A stretch of DNA of 64,000 nt from Choricystis sp. odSpoLacu1 (Eukaryota; Chlorophyta; Trebouxiophyceae), in contig OY253662.1 of the NCBI GenBank assembly GCA_958009055.1, positions 248,001 through 312,000 on the forward strand, read 5' to 3'. This document shows, in pieces, positions 1 through 10,500 of the stretch. Positions within the stretch are counted from its first letter, which is position 1. Each line of letters begins with the position of its first letter. The notes beneath the pieces are model-generated. The model ran no database searches. It was not told the origin of the DNA and saw nothing but the letters and a program-made list of their open reading frames with translations. The position numbers were made by a program, and so were the translations under genes.

Positions 1-1091
1 TGGGGGCCAGGTCGGGTAAAGCCGTGCCGCCACCACCATGGGCTGCAGGCGCCGTCACCGTCCACAGGGCCACGCTGCCGTCCGCGGACGCCGTGATCAA
101 GGCGTCGCCATCGCCCGAGGGAGACGCGAGGGGCAGCGCTGCCGTGACCGCGGCGCGGTGGCCGCCAGCCAGCCGCGCGACCGGCAGCGCCGTCGTCAGG
201 CTGACGATGAAGGAGGAGCCGCCCGCCGTGCCCACGACGAGGGCGGGAGCAAGTGGCGCCGGGGGCGTGGGCTGCCCCCCCCCCGGCGACCGCGGCGGCG
301 GCGGCGCCAGCGGGCGCGCGAGGGCGGCCACAGCAGTCGGTGCTTTCGCATCCAGCGCGCCGCGCGCCAGTTCGCGCCGCTCCCCGGACGCCAGGTCTAG
401 CAACACCAGCTTGGCGTCAGCCGCGATGGCGAGCCAGCGGCGACCGCGCACCTCGCGCGCGCGCCGCGCGTCCACTGGCGGCGGCGCGCGCGCGGTCGCG
501 CGCGCGGCGGCGGCTTGAGCCGCCAGGGCGGCGGCCACGGTGTCTGCATCCACAAAGGCCAGGGCACGGGGGGCGCCCGCCGCGGTGCGGGCGGTGAGGA
601 TGGGGGGGAGGGCGGCCGCCAGGGAGGCCGCGGCGGCCGCGGTGCGCGCGGCAGACGTGGCGTCCGTCGCGGCCGCGGCCCTGGTTTCAGCCAGGCGGGC
701 CAACAAAGCGTCGGTGGCGGCACGGTCGTCGGCGGTGGCCAGGTTTTCTTCAAAGAGAGTCTGTGGGGGAGAGGGGGAAGGTGGGTGGTGGCGAGAGGGG
801 AGGTTTGGGGGCAAGACACACACTTTCCACACCCACACGCACCGCGTCCGCTTCCCAGTCCCACACGACGACGGTGCCGTTGACGTCGGCGAAGGCGAGC
901 CAGGGGAGGACGGGGTGGAAGGTCAGCGTTTTGACCTGGGGGAGGGAGGGTGGAGGCGGGGAGGCGTTGCCGTTGGCAGGGATGCAAGAGGAACGCCACC
1001 ACACACGTTGAGGCGGAGCCCATCATCACTGCTCTACACAGCTCACCTTGGCCGCGGTCGGCCGCAGCAGCGCGGCCTCCATCGATGCCAT
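1..1091 (-). CDS. TWD40-1: TSET complex subunit TWD40-1 (TTRAY1), N-terminal part
   Basis: This is the amino-terminal part of a WD40 beta-propeller protein that runs off the left edge. The exons read as 1047-1091, about 843-935, and 760 down to base 1, with GTGAG-type donors and CAG acceptors. The start MASMEAALLRPTAAK joins VKTLTFHPVLPWLAFADVNG, and later parts read WLAIAADAKLVLLDLASGE and DALITASADGSVALWTV. The order and spacing match plant TWD40-1, whose N-terminus has the same RPTNDK-VVK-LHPTHPWLVTAD pattern. TWD40-1 is one of two propeller subunits of TSET/TPLATE, an ancient coat-like adaptor complex that acts in endocytosis at the plasma membrane. The exon 2 donor is uncertain by 6 bases (GTGCGT or GTGGGT). 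The identification rests on remembered homologues and is fairly secure. Confidence 0.78.
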
Positions 1092-1337
1092 TGCGAGAAA
1101 AAAACGAATAGGCTCGCGCACGCGTGTGCGCGTGGGGGTGCCCCTGTTACCCCCTGGCCGTGTGCTTGTGTGCGGCCTGTCGCACACGCTTGGTTGCCCG
1201 AGCGCGAGAGGGGGGCGCACGGGATGGGGAGGGGCGTTTGTTTTTGTGTTGTGCGAGAAGCAAATGGTCTCGCTCGATTTCACGCCGCAAAAACACGCCT
1301 TGACGACCGCCGTGTCTGTCGACACACACGCCTTGAC

Positions 1338-1911
1338 ATGGACCCGCCCGAGTCCCCCGGGGCCGGATCGACCCAGCCCACGGCCCTGACGCCCGCCGAC
1401 GTGGACGAAGCCTACTACAAAGTCTTCGTCACAAGCGAAGCCCCCCGCGCCGCCAGCGCCGCGTTTGCGGCGTTGCATCCTGTGACATGAAGGAGGCAGT
1501 CAACAAAGTCGTGAAAGCCAAACTCCTCTAGCTCAACACGCTGCACTTCAACTGGGACGCCCTGCTGACGGGCGGAGAGGAGGGGGGGCACCCACGCCCC
1601 ACGATCGCGGGGTGCGTGGCTGGGCGCGGACGCGCCACCCCCGAGCCGCCGGCGCCTGTGGTCACCCCGGCCAACATGGACTCACCCCGGCCAACATGGA
1701 CTCTTTGACGGCGGCTTTGAGGCGGCTGGTCGCGCTGGCCCCAGGGTCGCTCGTCGAGATGGAGCTGTCTCCTGGAGTGACGGTCTCCACCTCGACCGAA
1801 GCAGCCGGGTACCTGTCCGCTCTCGAGGGCGCTGGCGTCGTCCTCCCCCCCCGCCTGGACAACCCCGAGCCCATCGTCAAGGCCGTGCTGGACGCGGGTG
1901 CGGTGGAGTAG
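1338..1911 (+). pseudogene. Broken small ORF of unknown family
   Basis: The sequence opens with MDPPESPGAGSTQPTALTPA and reads plausibly to a stop near 1490. The next coherent stretch (DMKEAVNKVVKAKLL) is in another frame and meets a TAG; LNTLHFNWDALLTGG continues after it. A final segment beginning MDSLTAALRRLVALAPGSLV ends at 1911. A 20-base unit is repeated in tandem at about 1661-1700, right before that segment. Two frame changes and one stop suggest a decayed gene or a badly sequenced one. No splice sites were seen that would repair it. I do not recognise the family. It is divergent from the TWD40-1 gene, with about 250 bases between the start codons. Confidence 0.35.
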
Positions 1912-2282
1912 AAGTGTGTCCGTGTTCTTTTTTGCTGTTCCTCTGCACTCTCCCTCCCTCCCTCCCCCGCCCCCCCGAAACCACGCACACCATTCCTGCA
2001 AACACACTGCATCTGCCTTGGCAGGGAACCTCACACATAATCAAAACAAAACCTGTTTCACCCGCCAAGGCCTCTATCAGAAAGGGAGGGGGGGGGTGTG
2101 TGTGTGGAGGCGGCCGCCGCGGCCGCCAGCAGGGTGGCGACGCACAGGAGGGCGCGCATTTGTGGGACGTGTTTGTGTGCACTGCCTAGTTCTGCACGCC
2201 CCGCGTGCGCCCACAAGCCGATGCGAGAAATGGGACAGTGCACGTCGAGCGCCGGGAGTTTAGTTTTTCTCTCTGTTTCCCG

Positions 2283-2481
2283 ATGGCCTCCCCCCAGCAG
2301 CCCCCAGGCTTGGTGCTGCCCCCCATCGCCGACCAGGTGAGGCACAGGGGAGGGCGCGTGTGCTGTGCGAGGCTGCGCAGCACCGATCGCTGTCCGTCCC
2401 TCACCCCATCCCCCCCCCCTCTTTTTCTTCCCAGCTCATCGTCGCCGGCCTGGACGTGGCTGGCGCAGGGTGAGTGTATGT

Positions 2482-2522
<41 letters not shown>

Positions 2523-3288
2523 GCACCAAGCACGAGTGCACACCACCAAAAAACGTAAACGCCTCCCGTCCTCCCACCCAGCCCGCGCGCCCTGCTCTCC
2601 CTCGTCCACCCGGACACCACCGTCACCCGCGTCGTGCACCCGTTGACGCTGCCAGCGGACGTCGTGGGCGGCGGCGACGCAGGCGAGCCCACTGAGGCCG
2701 GGCCCCCCGCCTTCCCGTCGGTCGAGACGGGGGGCGGCCGCGACGGCGCGGTCATCACGTTCCGCACGGGCGGCGCCCCCGCCCCCCCCCCCCCTCCTCA
2801 CCCTGATCGCGGTCACGCGCCCACTGCGCGGTGCCTCCGCCGCCCTAGCCGCCGCCGTCATCGCGGCCGCGCTGCCGGCGCCGGGCGCGGGCGCGCCGCC
2901 CGCGCTGGTGGTGGCGGCGCAGCGTTTGCCCGCCGCGATCGCGGGCGCCAAGGGTGTGGTGTGGGGGGGGTGCGTGGACGGTGTGGGCCTACCCTCCAAC
3001 ACCACCGCCTGGCCGGCTGGCGGCGCTGTGGCCGACGCTTTTGCGGCCGCCGTGCTGCACGCCCTCCCCGCGGTCGGCCGCAGGACCGCCCTCATCTCCG
3101 CCGCCGGCCACCGCCCTCCCGCCGACGGCGATGACGACGACTCCCTGCACGCCGCCACCCTGCTGGGGGACGCGGTGTCGGGGGTCACGGGGGTGCGGTT
3201 GTCGCGCGAGCGGGCTGCGCGGTTGGCGCCGGCGCGGGGGGTGGTGCGCGGGGGGGCGGGGGGAGGGGGGGGGCTGATGTACAGTTGA
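2283..3288 (+). CDS. Possible proteasome assembly chaperone 1 (PAC1)-like protein
   Basis: The exons are 2283-2336, 2435-2469 and 2582-3288, all with GT-AG introns; intron 2 holds a TG repeat. The protein starts MASPQQPPGLVLPPIADQ and continues with LIVAGLDVAGAG and PRALLSLVHPDTTVTRVVHP. A run of 13 C at 2782-2794 separates two frames. The downstream frame (LLTLIAVTRPLRGASAALA onward) continues the fold, so the run is probably one base wrong. The extreme C-terminus is GLMYS, which fits the HbYX tail (hydrophobic, Tyr, any) that docks into proteasome alpha-ring pockets and is found on PAC1-type chaperones. Alternating beta-strands and the overall length (about 260 residues) also fit. The family assignment is weak; the gene itself is well supported by its splicing pattern. 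Confidence 0.45.
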
Positions 3289-3545
3289 TGTGTGTGGTGT
3301 GTGGTTTGATCTGCACGCACCTGTCAAAAAGTCTCTCTGTGACCGCTCTCTGTGACCGCCAAGCAGTGTATTTGCGGGAGTTTGTTTTCGTGTTCCGACG
3401 CCACAGAAAACGAAGAGTTTTTCTTGTGTTCGGCCTGCCCAGTTTGGACTCCGAGGTTTGTTTTCGTCGATGAAAAAACTGATGCCGCGGCAAACACTGC
3501 CGCTTCTTGCCCGACACACACTCTGCACCCTCTCCTCTCTCCACC

Positions 3546-3892
3546 ATGAGGGATGCCCCGCCCCCCGCGGCCCGGTTCCTGCACGTTGGCGTCATAGTGG
3601 CCAAACAGCGCGCCTCCCCAGCCGCGCGCGTGGCCCCCGCGCCCCCCGCAGCACGCGCGGCGCCCCGCTATTCTTACGCCTCCGACCCCGACCCCGAGAC
3701 CCCGGACGGCGGCTTCGGCGGGTGGGTGGGGGCACCCGCTCCGCCGCCGCCTGGCGCGTGCCCGTCCGCGTCGCCGCCCCCCGTGCGCGCGGCCGCCAAA
3801 AAAGCCGTCGCCAAGATCCAGACCAGGCTCGACCGCGAGAAACGGGCTTCCAACGACTTCTCGGCGTTGGCCGCCCCCCCGGCGGGCAGTGA
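3546..3892 (+). CDS. Hypothetical proline/alanine-rich ORF
   Basis: An ATG after a pyrimidine-rich leader opens a frame reading MRDAPPPAARFLHVGVIVAK and later KKAVAKIQTRLDREKRASND, which looks protein-like. The frame stays open by chance through a CA repeat into the KTI12 gene, so its true end is unclear. A stop at 3890-3892 lies in the neighbouring frame just after a run of 7 C, so a one-base error there would end the protein naturally. A fusion to KTI12 is unlikely, because KTI12 proteins begin at their P-loop strand. No family is recognised. Confidence 0.25.
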
Positions 3893-4061
3893 GGGATATG
3901 GAGAGACAGAGAGAGACGAGGACGATTCGGTTTCGGCAGTTTTTTGTTGTCGGCCTTCCACCTTGGAGGACACCCCACAAAAGCCTGCCTTTTCTTTTGC
4001 AAACCACGCCCGTCATGACATAAATTACACCACAAAACACACACACACACACACACACTCC

Positions 4062-5180
4062 ATGCGCCGCCCTCCTTCGCCCGCCCTCATCGTCGTGTGC
4101 GGCGGGCCGGCGACTGGTAAGTCGGCCGCGACGGCCGCCGTCGCGGCCGCACTGGCGGCCGCGGGGCGCAACGTGGCTGTTGTGAACGACGCGTCAGCGG
4201 GGCATGCAACGCCTGCGGACGCGTACAAAGGTGTGTGGAGGTGGGAGGAGGGGAGGGGAGGGAGAGGGGTCGCGAGCCCGCTGCCAATGTTACCCCGATC
4301 TCCTCCCTCAGACCCTCTTGCCGAAAAGCAGACGCGCGGCGCGCTGCGCTCGTCCGCCGAACGCGCCCTGGCCTCCACCCCCCCCCCCGCCGCCGTCATT
4401 GTGGACTCGTTGAACCATGTCAAGGGATTTCGGTATGAGCTGTGGTGTGCTGCCCGGGCGGCGGGCGCCGCGCACACTGTCGTGTGGTGCCCGCGCCGCG
4501 TGGTGAATGTGGGCGGAGGCGCCTCCGCCCGCCCTCCCAACGGCGGCTGGCCAGATGCTTTAGCCACCGACTTAGCAGCCCGGGAGGAGGCGCCCGACCC
4601 GCGCAACCGGTGGGATGCACCCCTGTTTGTGGGGGCGGTGGACGGGGCACCACCCCCCGCCCCCCACGCCGCCGCCCCGCCCGCCCTGCCCGCTGGCGGC
4701 AGGGGCGCTGGCGGGCAGGAGCCCGCCTGGTCTCTGGACGCGGTGGCGGCGGCTGTGGTGGCGGCTGTGTGCGGTGTTGGTGGTGGCGATGGCGGCAGCA
4801 CCACTGCCGCCACCCCCCCTCCCTCCTCACTCACCCCCGCCATCTCCACCACGGGCGCTCGGTCCGCCCCCGCGGACGGTCTGGCAGACCTGGATGCCAC
4901 GCTGCAGGCGGTGGTAGTCGCCATCGCGGGGGTGGCGGCACAGAGGGCGGGAGGCGCGCTGCAGCCCGCGCCGCCGCCGATCACCCTCCCCGCCGCCGGC
5001 GGCGCCCCCCCCACCACCATCCACCTCTCCCGCCCCCTGCCCCTGGCCGAGCTGCGGCGGGCCAAGCGCGACTACCTGCGCGCCGTGACGGCGCCGCTGG
5101 CGGGGGCGCCGCCGCGCGGGGGGGCGGCAGCCCGCGGGTTTGGTGCGTGGCTGGAGCGGGTGAGTGAGGGGGGGCGGTGA
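4062..5180 (+). CDS. KTI12: KTI12 (Elongator-associated ATPase, PSTK-like)
   Basis: Exons 4062-4230 and 4312-5180 encode 345 residues. The start was chosen because the P-loop strand follows at once: MRRPPSPALIVVCGGPATGK then S, with Walker A at residues 14-21. Family signatures follow: VDSLNHVKGFRYELWCAARA, the RNRWDAPLF box, and the C-terminal LPLAELRRAKRDYLRAV helix with FGAWLERV near the end. KTI12 is a tRNA-binding ATPase that works with the Elongator complex in wobble-uridine (mcm5U) modification. The middle is enlarged by Gly/Ala/Pro-rich filler compared with yeast or plant proteins. A donor-like GTGAGTGAGG lies just before the stop, so one more small exon cannot be excluded, but the length already fits. 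Confidence 0.92.
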   Translation: MRRPPSPALIVVCGGPATGKSAATAAVAAALAAAGRNVAVVNDASAGHATPADAYKGVWRWEEGRGGRGVASPLPMLPRSPPSDPLAEKQTRGALRSSAERALASTPPPAAVIVDSLNHVKGFRYELWCAARAAGAAHTVVWCPRRVVNVGGGASARPPNGGWPDALATDLAAREEAPDPRNRWDAPLFVGAVDGAPPPAPHAAAPPALPAGGRGAGGQEPAWSLDAVAAAVVAAVCGVGGGDGGSTTAATPPPSSLTPAISTTGARSAPADGLADLDATLQAVVVAIAGVAAQRAGGALQPAPPPITLPAAGGAPPTTIHLSRPLPLAELRRAKRDYLRAVTAPLAGAPPRGGAAARGFGAWLERVSEGGR

Positions 5181-5760
5181 ATGGTGGGGGGAAGGCTGTT
5201 TGTTTTAGAGTTGAAGACAGAGCACCGTGTGTTTGTTGGGTTGATTGTGTGTGCTGGGAGCGAAGCAGAAGGGTCCCGCCGGCGTGAAGAGGGGAAGAGT
5301 GGGTGCGTGTTTCCTCAATTGTCCTCGACGCAAAAATCTCCTCCTCCACACACATACCCTCCTCCCTCCCCAAACCTCCGCCCACGCACGCCTGCTGTGG
5401 CACCAGCCTGCACGCTCTCAAGGGTGAGCTGGCTGGCAGGACAGGCAGAGAGAGAGAGGTGGGCGTCCCCGGCTTCCGCGCACCTGCGCCATTGGACTGA
5501 GGTGGCGCAAGGCGCTTGCTGTGCCGCGCGCGTATGCCCCGCCCCGCCCCCGCCACTGCAACACGGTGACACTGGCACCGTGTTGCGCGGCGGTGGAGTG
5601 AGCAGTATGGGCCAAAAAAAACGCGGCGTCCTACACGCACCGTCGCCCCATCGTCGCCCTCCGACGTTTGCCCTTTCCCTCCCCCCTCCTTCTCTCAGGC
5701 TCGCCTCCCCGCCTCGCACACAGCGATTGCAACACATAAACAATCCACACCCACACCCAC
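5181..5760. other. Intergenic region between KTI12 and ORMDL
   Basis: These 580 bases hold no convincing exon on either strand. The right part, with pyrimidine-rich sequence and CACACCCACACC just before the ATG, is the likely ORMDL promoter and 5' UTR. An inverted repeat in the middle is listed separately. Confidence 0.5.
5558..5586. repeat. 11-bp inverted repeat with 7-base loop
   Basis: The arms GCAACACGGTG and CACCGTGTTGC are perfect complements separated by ACACTGG. The element could fold as a hairpin in RNA or bind a dimeric factor in the ORMDL upstream region. Function is unknown. Confidence 0.6.
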
Positions 5761-6366
5761 ATGCAAACCATCACCACCACCCCGCCCCAGCGCGCGCCGA
5801 CGTCGCCCCGCACGCCGCGCTCGCCCACAATTGCGCGCGTCAACCGCAACGCGGAGTGGGTCTCCACCCCGGGCGGCTGGGCGTTCATTGGCTCCCTGCT
5901 GCTGCTCACCTGGCTTGCCGCCAGCGTGGCGGTGGGGCCGGGCGCCGCGTGGACGATTGTCCACCTCGCGCACGGGGGCGCGTCGTTCTACCTGCTGCAC
6001 TGGATGAAGGGGTCCCCCGTGCAGGCGGACCAGGGCAAGTATGACGGGGAAACGTTTTGGGAGCAGGTGCGTTTGGTGTGGGTGGGAGAGTTGGGTTGGA
6101 GGGGTGGCCGAAACACACAGCTTGTTTCGACGCTCACCCCTCCCTCCTCCACCCCACTCACCCCACAGCTGGACGATGGCGTCCACCACACCCCCACCCG
6201 CAAGTTTCTGACTGTCCTCCCCGCCCTCACCTTTGCTGCCGCCACCCACGGCACCGACTTTGCGTCCCAACCCCTGGGCCTCAACCTGGCCGTGTTGATC
6301 GCGCTGATGGTGGCCAAGCTGCCGTCCATGCACCGGGTGCGCGTGTTTGGCATCAACCGGTGGTGA
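5761..6366 (+). CDS. ORMDL: ORMDL family protein (serine palmitoyltransferase regulator)
   Basis: Exons 5761-6066 and 6169-6366 give 167 residues. After an N-terminal Thr/Pro-rich stretch come the ORM hallmarks: NRNAEWVSTPGGW, two hydrophobic pairs, DQGKYDGETFWEQ across the splice junction (family consensus DQGK...T.WEQ), LDDGVHHTPTRKFLTVLPAL, and the C-terminal KLPSMHRVRVFGINRW, nearly invariant in ORMDLs. ORMDL proteins sit in the ER membrane and hold serine palmitoyltransferase in check, setting the rate of sphingolipid synthesis. Length and termini match the family. The assignment is very secure. Confidence 0.96.
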   Translation: MQTITTTPPQRAPTSPRTPRSPTIARVNRNAEWVSTPGGWAFIGSLLLLTWLAASVAVGPGAAWTIVHLAHGGASFYLLHWMKGSPVQADQGKYDGETFWEQVRLVWVGELGWRGGRNTQLVSTLTPPSSTPLTPQLDDGVHHTPTRKFLTVLPALTFAAATHGTDFASQPLGLNLAVLIALMVAKLPSMHRVRVFGINRW

Positions 6367-6588
6367 TGTGGGTGTGGTGGTGGGGCAGAGATGAAGTTGC
6401 CTTTTTTTGTTTTGAGTGTTTTTGCGAGGGACGACGCGCCCCCCCGCGCGCGCCGATCGCGGCCCTTTTTGCTGTGCTCAAAAAGCCGCGGCCGCGCGTG
6501 CGCCCCCCAGGCGCCCCCTCTGCCCTCTTTCTCTGTGTGTAGCTGATTTTTGAGATCGCCGCGGCGATCGACATGTTTTTTTCACCTT

Positions 6589-7341
6589 CTACAAAAACTT
6601 GATCCCCACATCCTCCCCTCCCCCCCCAAACACGGCTGCCCTCCCCCCCTTTTCCAACTGCTTGGCCACCGCCAGCAGCAGGGCGGGAGGGGCGCCTGAT
6701 AGTTCGGTCCCGCCCAGCTCCGAGTCGGGGGACGTTAATTCATCCAGCGTCAGCACGCCCCCGGTGTGGCCGCTGTCGCGCGCCCACCCCGCCAACACGT
6801 CCGCCCACTCGGCCAGCGGGCGCCACAGCACCAGGGCGCGGCGGTGGGTCGTGTCGCCGTCCAGCCAGGCGGCCTGGCCGGCGGTGACGGCGTCCGCGAT
6901 GAACGCGGCGCGCGCGTCGGCGGGCAGCGAGCCTGAGGGTAAAACAAAATGGTTAAGAAAACGTGAGTTTTTGGACTCCTCCCCACTCGCTGACATTCAT
7001 TTCTCACTCTGCTTCCCTCTCTCCACCCCACCAACCAACCACACTCACGATCAATGGCCTTGTTGCAAAACAGTTCATCCTTGTCCCCTCCGTCCGCGGT
7101 CACGCTCCACATCCGCTTGGCCCGGCAGTAGGCCAGCATGAGGTCGCGCCACAGGGCGGACTGCTTGGCCCGCGTCTCGGCGACGGGCTGGAGGCTGGGA
7201 GGTGGGGAAGGGTCGGTGTGAGTGCGCTCTTCTTTTTCTTGCCTCGCAGTGGACTCCACTTACCCCCCCACACACACGCCACACACACGTAAAGTAGGGC
7301 GGGTACGAGTGGAACGCGGGCCACTCAAAATCGGCCGCCAT
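6589..7341 (-). CDS. VPS25: VPS25, ESCRT-II subunit
   Basis: The exons on the minus strand are 7289-7341, 7049-7194 and 6589-6932, giving 180 residues, almost the same as human VPS25. The N-terminus MAADFEWPAFHSYPPYFT carries the FEWP and PPFFT-type motifs that contact VPS36/VPS22. LQPVAETRAKQSALWRDLM begins the first winged helix, and the second winged helix ends in VGIKFL, as the family does (GVKFF). ESCRT-II drives sorting of ubiquitinated membrane proteins into multivesicular bodies; two VPS25 copies recruit VPS20. The start lies about 245 bases from the PAN2 start on the opposite strand, so the two probably share a promoter region. Confidence 0.94.
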
Positions 7342-7585
7342 GGCGGTTCGTGGAGGCTGGGCGGGAGAGGTAATTGGCGAGGAAGAGTGAGTTTTTTTCG
7401 GTGCGAGTGAATTGCAGGTCGGGGCCGACCTCTCTCGCCACTGCGCAATTCTCCTTTCCCTCTCCCTCTCCCCGCGCACGCGGCACCCCACCACCACACA
7501 AGGGGGCGATAACGCAAACTAAGCCCCCTCTTGCGCTGTTCCTGGGGAGGAGAGAGAGAGAGAGGCCGCGCCCCCTCTCTTGTGA

Positions 7586-10500
7586 ATGTACTCGTCGGGC
7601 GGCATGGGGTCCGACGCGCCCTGGGGCGAGGCCGCGGTCGGCCCCGTCCACCCCGCGATGGAGGAAGTGGTAAGCTTGAGTGGGAGGGAGAGAGAGGGGA
7701 GGGCGCGACAACAGGCACATCAACCCCTTCACTCACCACCCTCCACCCACCTCCCACAGATCACCATCGCCCGCTTCTCCCACGAAGAAGAGCTGCTTTG
7801 GACGGGCACAGAATCCGGCTGCGTGTATGGGACGTCGATTCCCACGCTGGAAAGGTATTGTGCCGCCCGCGTCGGCGCGGGGCGCGTCGCAGCCCTGGCC
7901 CCCCTCGGCGACGCCGTCGCCGCGGCCTCCACCGCCGCCCTCACCGTGCACGCGGCCGGTGGCCGCACCGCGTACGCAGAGGTGGACCCGGAGGCGGGGT
8001 ATTTGTGCCTGGCCGCGCTGCCCATACTTGGAGGCGGGGCAACTGTTGTTGCCGGCCGGGGCGAATTCTCCCTCGTCGCCCTAGACGCCGCCACCGGCAC
8101 CCTCATCACCACCGATGGCGCCCCCTCGGGTGCCAGCGCCCTGGCCCCCGCCCCCCTGGGCGCCCTGGCGGTGGGGACACCGGAAGGCAGGCTGCTGTTG
8201 ATTGATCCACGCGCCGGGTGGCACTCCATCGCCGACGTCTCCGCCGGCTCCGGCGCCGTCCTCGCCGCCGACGGCGCCCGCGACCTGCTTATCGCTTCCT
8301 GCGCCTCCCCCCGGGGCGACGCGGTGGACCCGTTGGTGCGCGTGTTTGACGTGCGCGCGCTGCCGCGCGCGCTGGGCCCGATCCAGTTCACCCCCCGCGC
8401 GGTTGATGTGCGCTTCGTCCCCCACCTGTACGGCACCGCGTTGCTGGCGGGCGCGGCTGGTGTGCTGGCCCTGGCGGATGCCGCGGGCGGGACGGCGGGC
8501 ACCATGCTGCGGGTGGAGACAGGGGGCTTGCCCTTGACAACGGCGGATGTTTCTGCGTCGGGGGCCCTCCTCGCCGCCGCCTCGGCAGGCGGCTACATCC
8601 ACCTGTGGGCCCGCGACGCGACACACGCGGTTGTAGCAGGCCTGGCGCCCCCGCCCACGCCGCCACCACGGTCGATCTCGGCGTCATCCAGCGCGCCGCG
8701 CGTGGGGGACACGTCACCTCTGGGCGCCGCGCTCACCCCCACCTACGCGGCTGCCGCGCTCGACCCCCACCCCGACCCGTCCCCCTTCCTCTCGGACGGC
8801 TCGGGCGGCGACCTGGACGACTGGTGCGCCCCGCCCCGGGCCATCGATCGCGGCCTGCTGGCGAGGGTGCGGTACGATGGTTTTCTCGGAGTGGCCCCCA
8901 ACCCGGCCGCCCCGCCGCACGGCGCGCCGCGCGGCGCGGGCGTCGCGGGCTCCTACGCCCTGCGCTCCGCCCGGCTGAAAGTGAAAGCGTCGCGTGGGGC
9001 GGCTGCACGCGCGTTGGACAGAGGGCGGGCCGCCGCCGCGGCTCGCAGCGGCGGTGGCTCGACACGCCGCGACGCGCGCGCGCCGCCCCCTCTTTATGAC
9101 GCACGCGCCATCACCGCCCCCGACGCGGGGTCCCGCTACGCCGAGTTCGATTCTGCGGCCGCCAACCCCACGAGGTATGGTGGCCTGGAGAACGGGGTGG
9201 CCAACTGTTATGCAAACGCTGTGGTGGCCGCGTTGTTTTACGTGCCGCCACTCGCGTCCACGCTCGCGGCCTCCCCGCCCGACGTCGGCGCCGAGTTCTC
9301 CCTGCTGGACGAGTGTGGTGCCCTGTTCCGCATGCTGGCGGCGGCCCCGCGGGGGGCGTGCCAAGCGTCCAACCTGCTGCGCGCGCTGCGCGCGTCGCGC
9401 GAGGCGGCCGCGCTTGGGTTGGTTGAAGGCCACGCGCAGCGCGCGGCGGGGGGCGCCGACATCGAGGTGGAGGCCTCCAAAGACGCCTCCCTGGCGAGGC
9501 GGGTGCAGTCGTTGGTGCGGTTTGTGTTGGAGCAGGTGCACCGGGAGGCTGCGGCACGGGGGCTGGTGGTGGCGGGGGGCGTGGGTGATGGCGCCACCCC
9601 GCCGCCCTCCACCACCACCACCCCTCCCTCCCCCCCTGCCGCCCGCCCCGCCCCCGCCGCCACCACCGTCAACGCGCCCTCCATCGTGGCCTCCACGTTT
9701 GGCGTGCCCTTCGTCACCACCACGCGGCTGGCGCTGCCCGCGTCTGCGTCTGCACCGCCGCGCACACAAACGCGCGAGGGGCGCTCGTTCTGCGTGGAGC
9801 TGGCGTATCCGCTGGCCAAGGCGCGGCCAGAGCCGTGGTGGGAGACGGCGGGCAGAGGGAGTGCGGCAGCGGCGGCGGCAGCGGTGGGGGGGCCGTCCTT
9901 TGCCGACCTGCTGGCCGCGTCCCTGCGCGCCGACGTCTGCGCGCGCGCGTGGTTCGATGCCGACGTTGGCTACGCCCCCGTCACCTCGACCCGGGTGCCC
10001 ACAGCACTGCCGCCCTACCTGGTGGTGTGCGCGGGCCTGCACGACCGTGGGGATTTGGCGTGGTGGGCGCCGAAAGTCGACGCAGCCCTCGCGGCCGCCG
10101 CGGCGGACGCGGCCGCGCGCGCGGCGGCCGCCCCCGGAGACGCCGCCGCAGCAGAAGCCGCAGTGGCTGCCGTGGCGGCGTCCCGGGCGGCGGAGGTGCC
10201 GTGGCTTCCGGCGGCGGTGCGGGTCGAGTGTGGTGGCGAGGGTGGTGTGCGCGTGACGCCTGGCAAGTCGGGCGCCGCGCTGGACGCCGCCGCAGACGCC
10301 TCCACCCCCTCCCCCGTCGCCGCCAGCTACGACCTCGTCGCCGTGCTGGCCCACGTCCTGGACCCCCGCCCCCCGCGCGCCCCGGCCGACGGCGACGACG
10401 ACGACGACGACGGCGACGACGACGATGAAGGCCACCTGGTGACTCATGTGCGGGTGCCGATGTCATACCTGGACCCTGAGTGTGGCATCTATGCCTCCAA

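Noticed and set aside
3507..5180. One continuous plus-strand frame fusing a leader protein to KTI12
   Set aside because: The frame crosses a CA repeat and the KTI12 intron without stops only because of base composition. KTI12 proteins start at the P-loop strand, and a typical leader precedes the ATG at 4062.
5170..5760. Extra C-terminal exon of KTI12 after a GTGAGTGAGG donor-like site
   Set aside because: The protein already has the full C-terminal helix of the family and no acceptor with matching sequence was found.
8714..10447. Long minus-strand frame opposite PAN2
   Set aside because: It is an antisense shadow of GC-rich coding sequence, with Gly/Arg/His-rich content and no family similarity.
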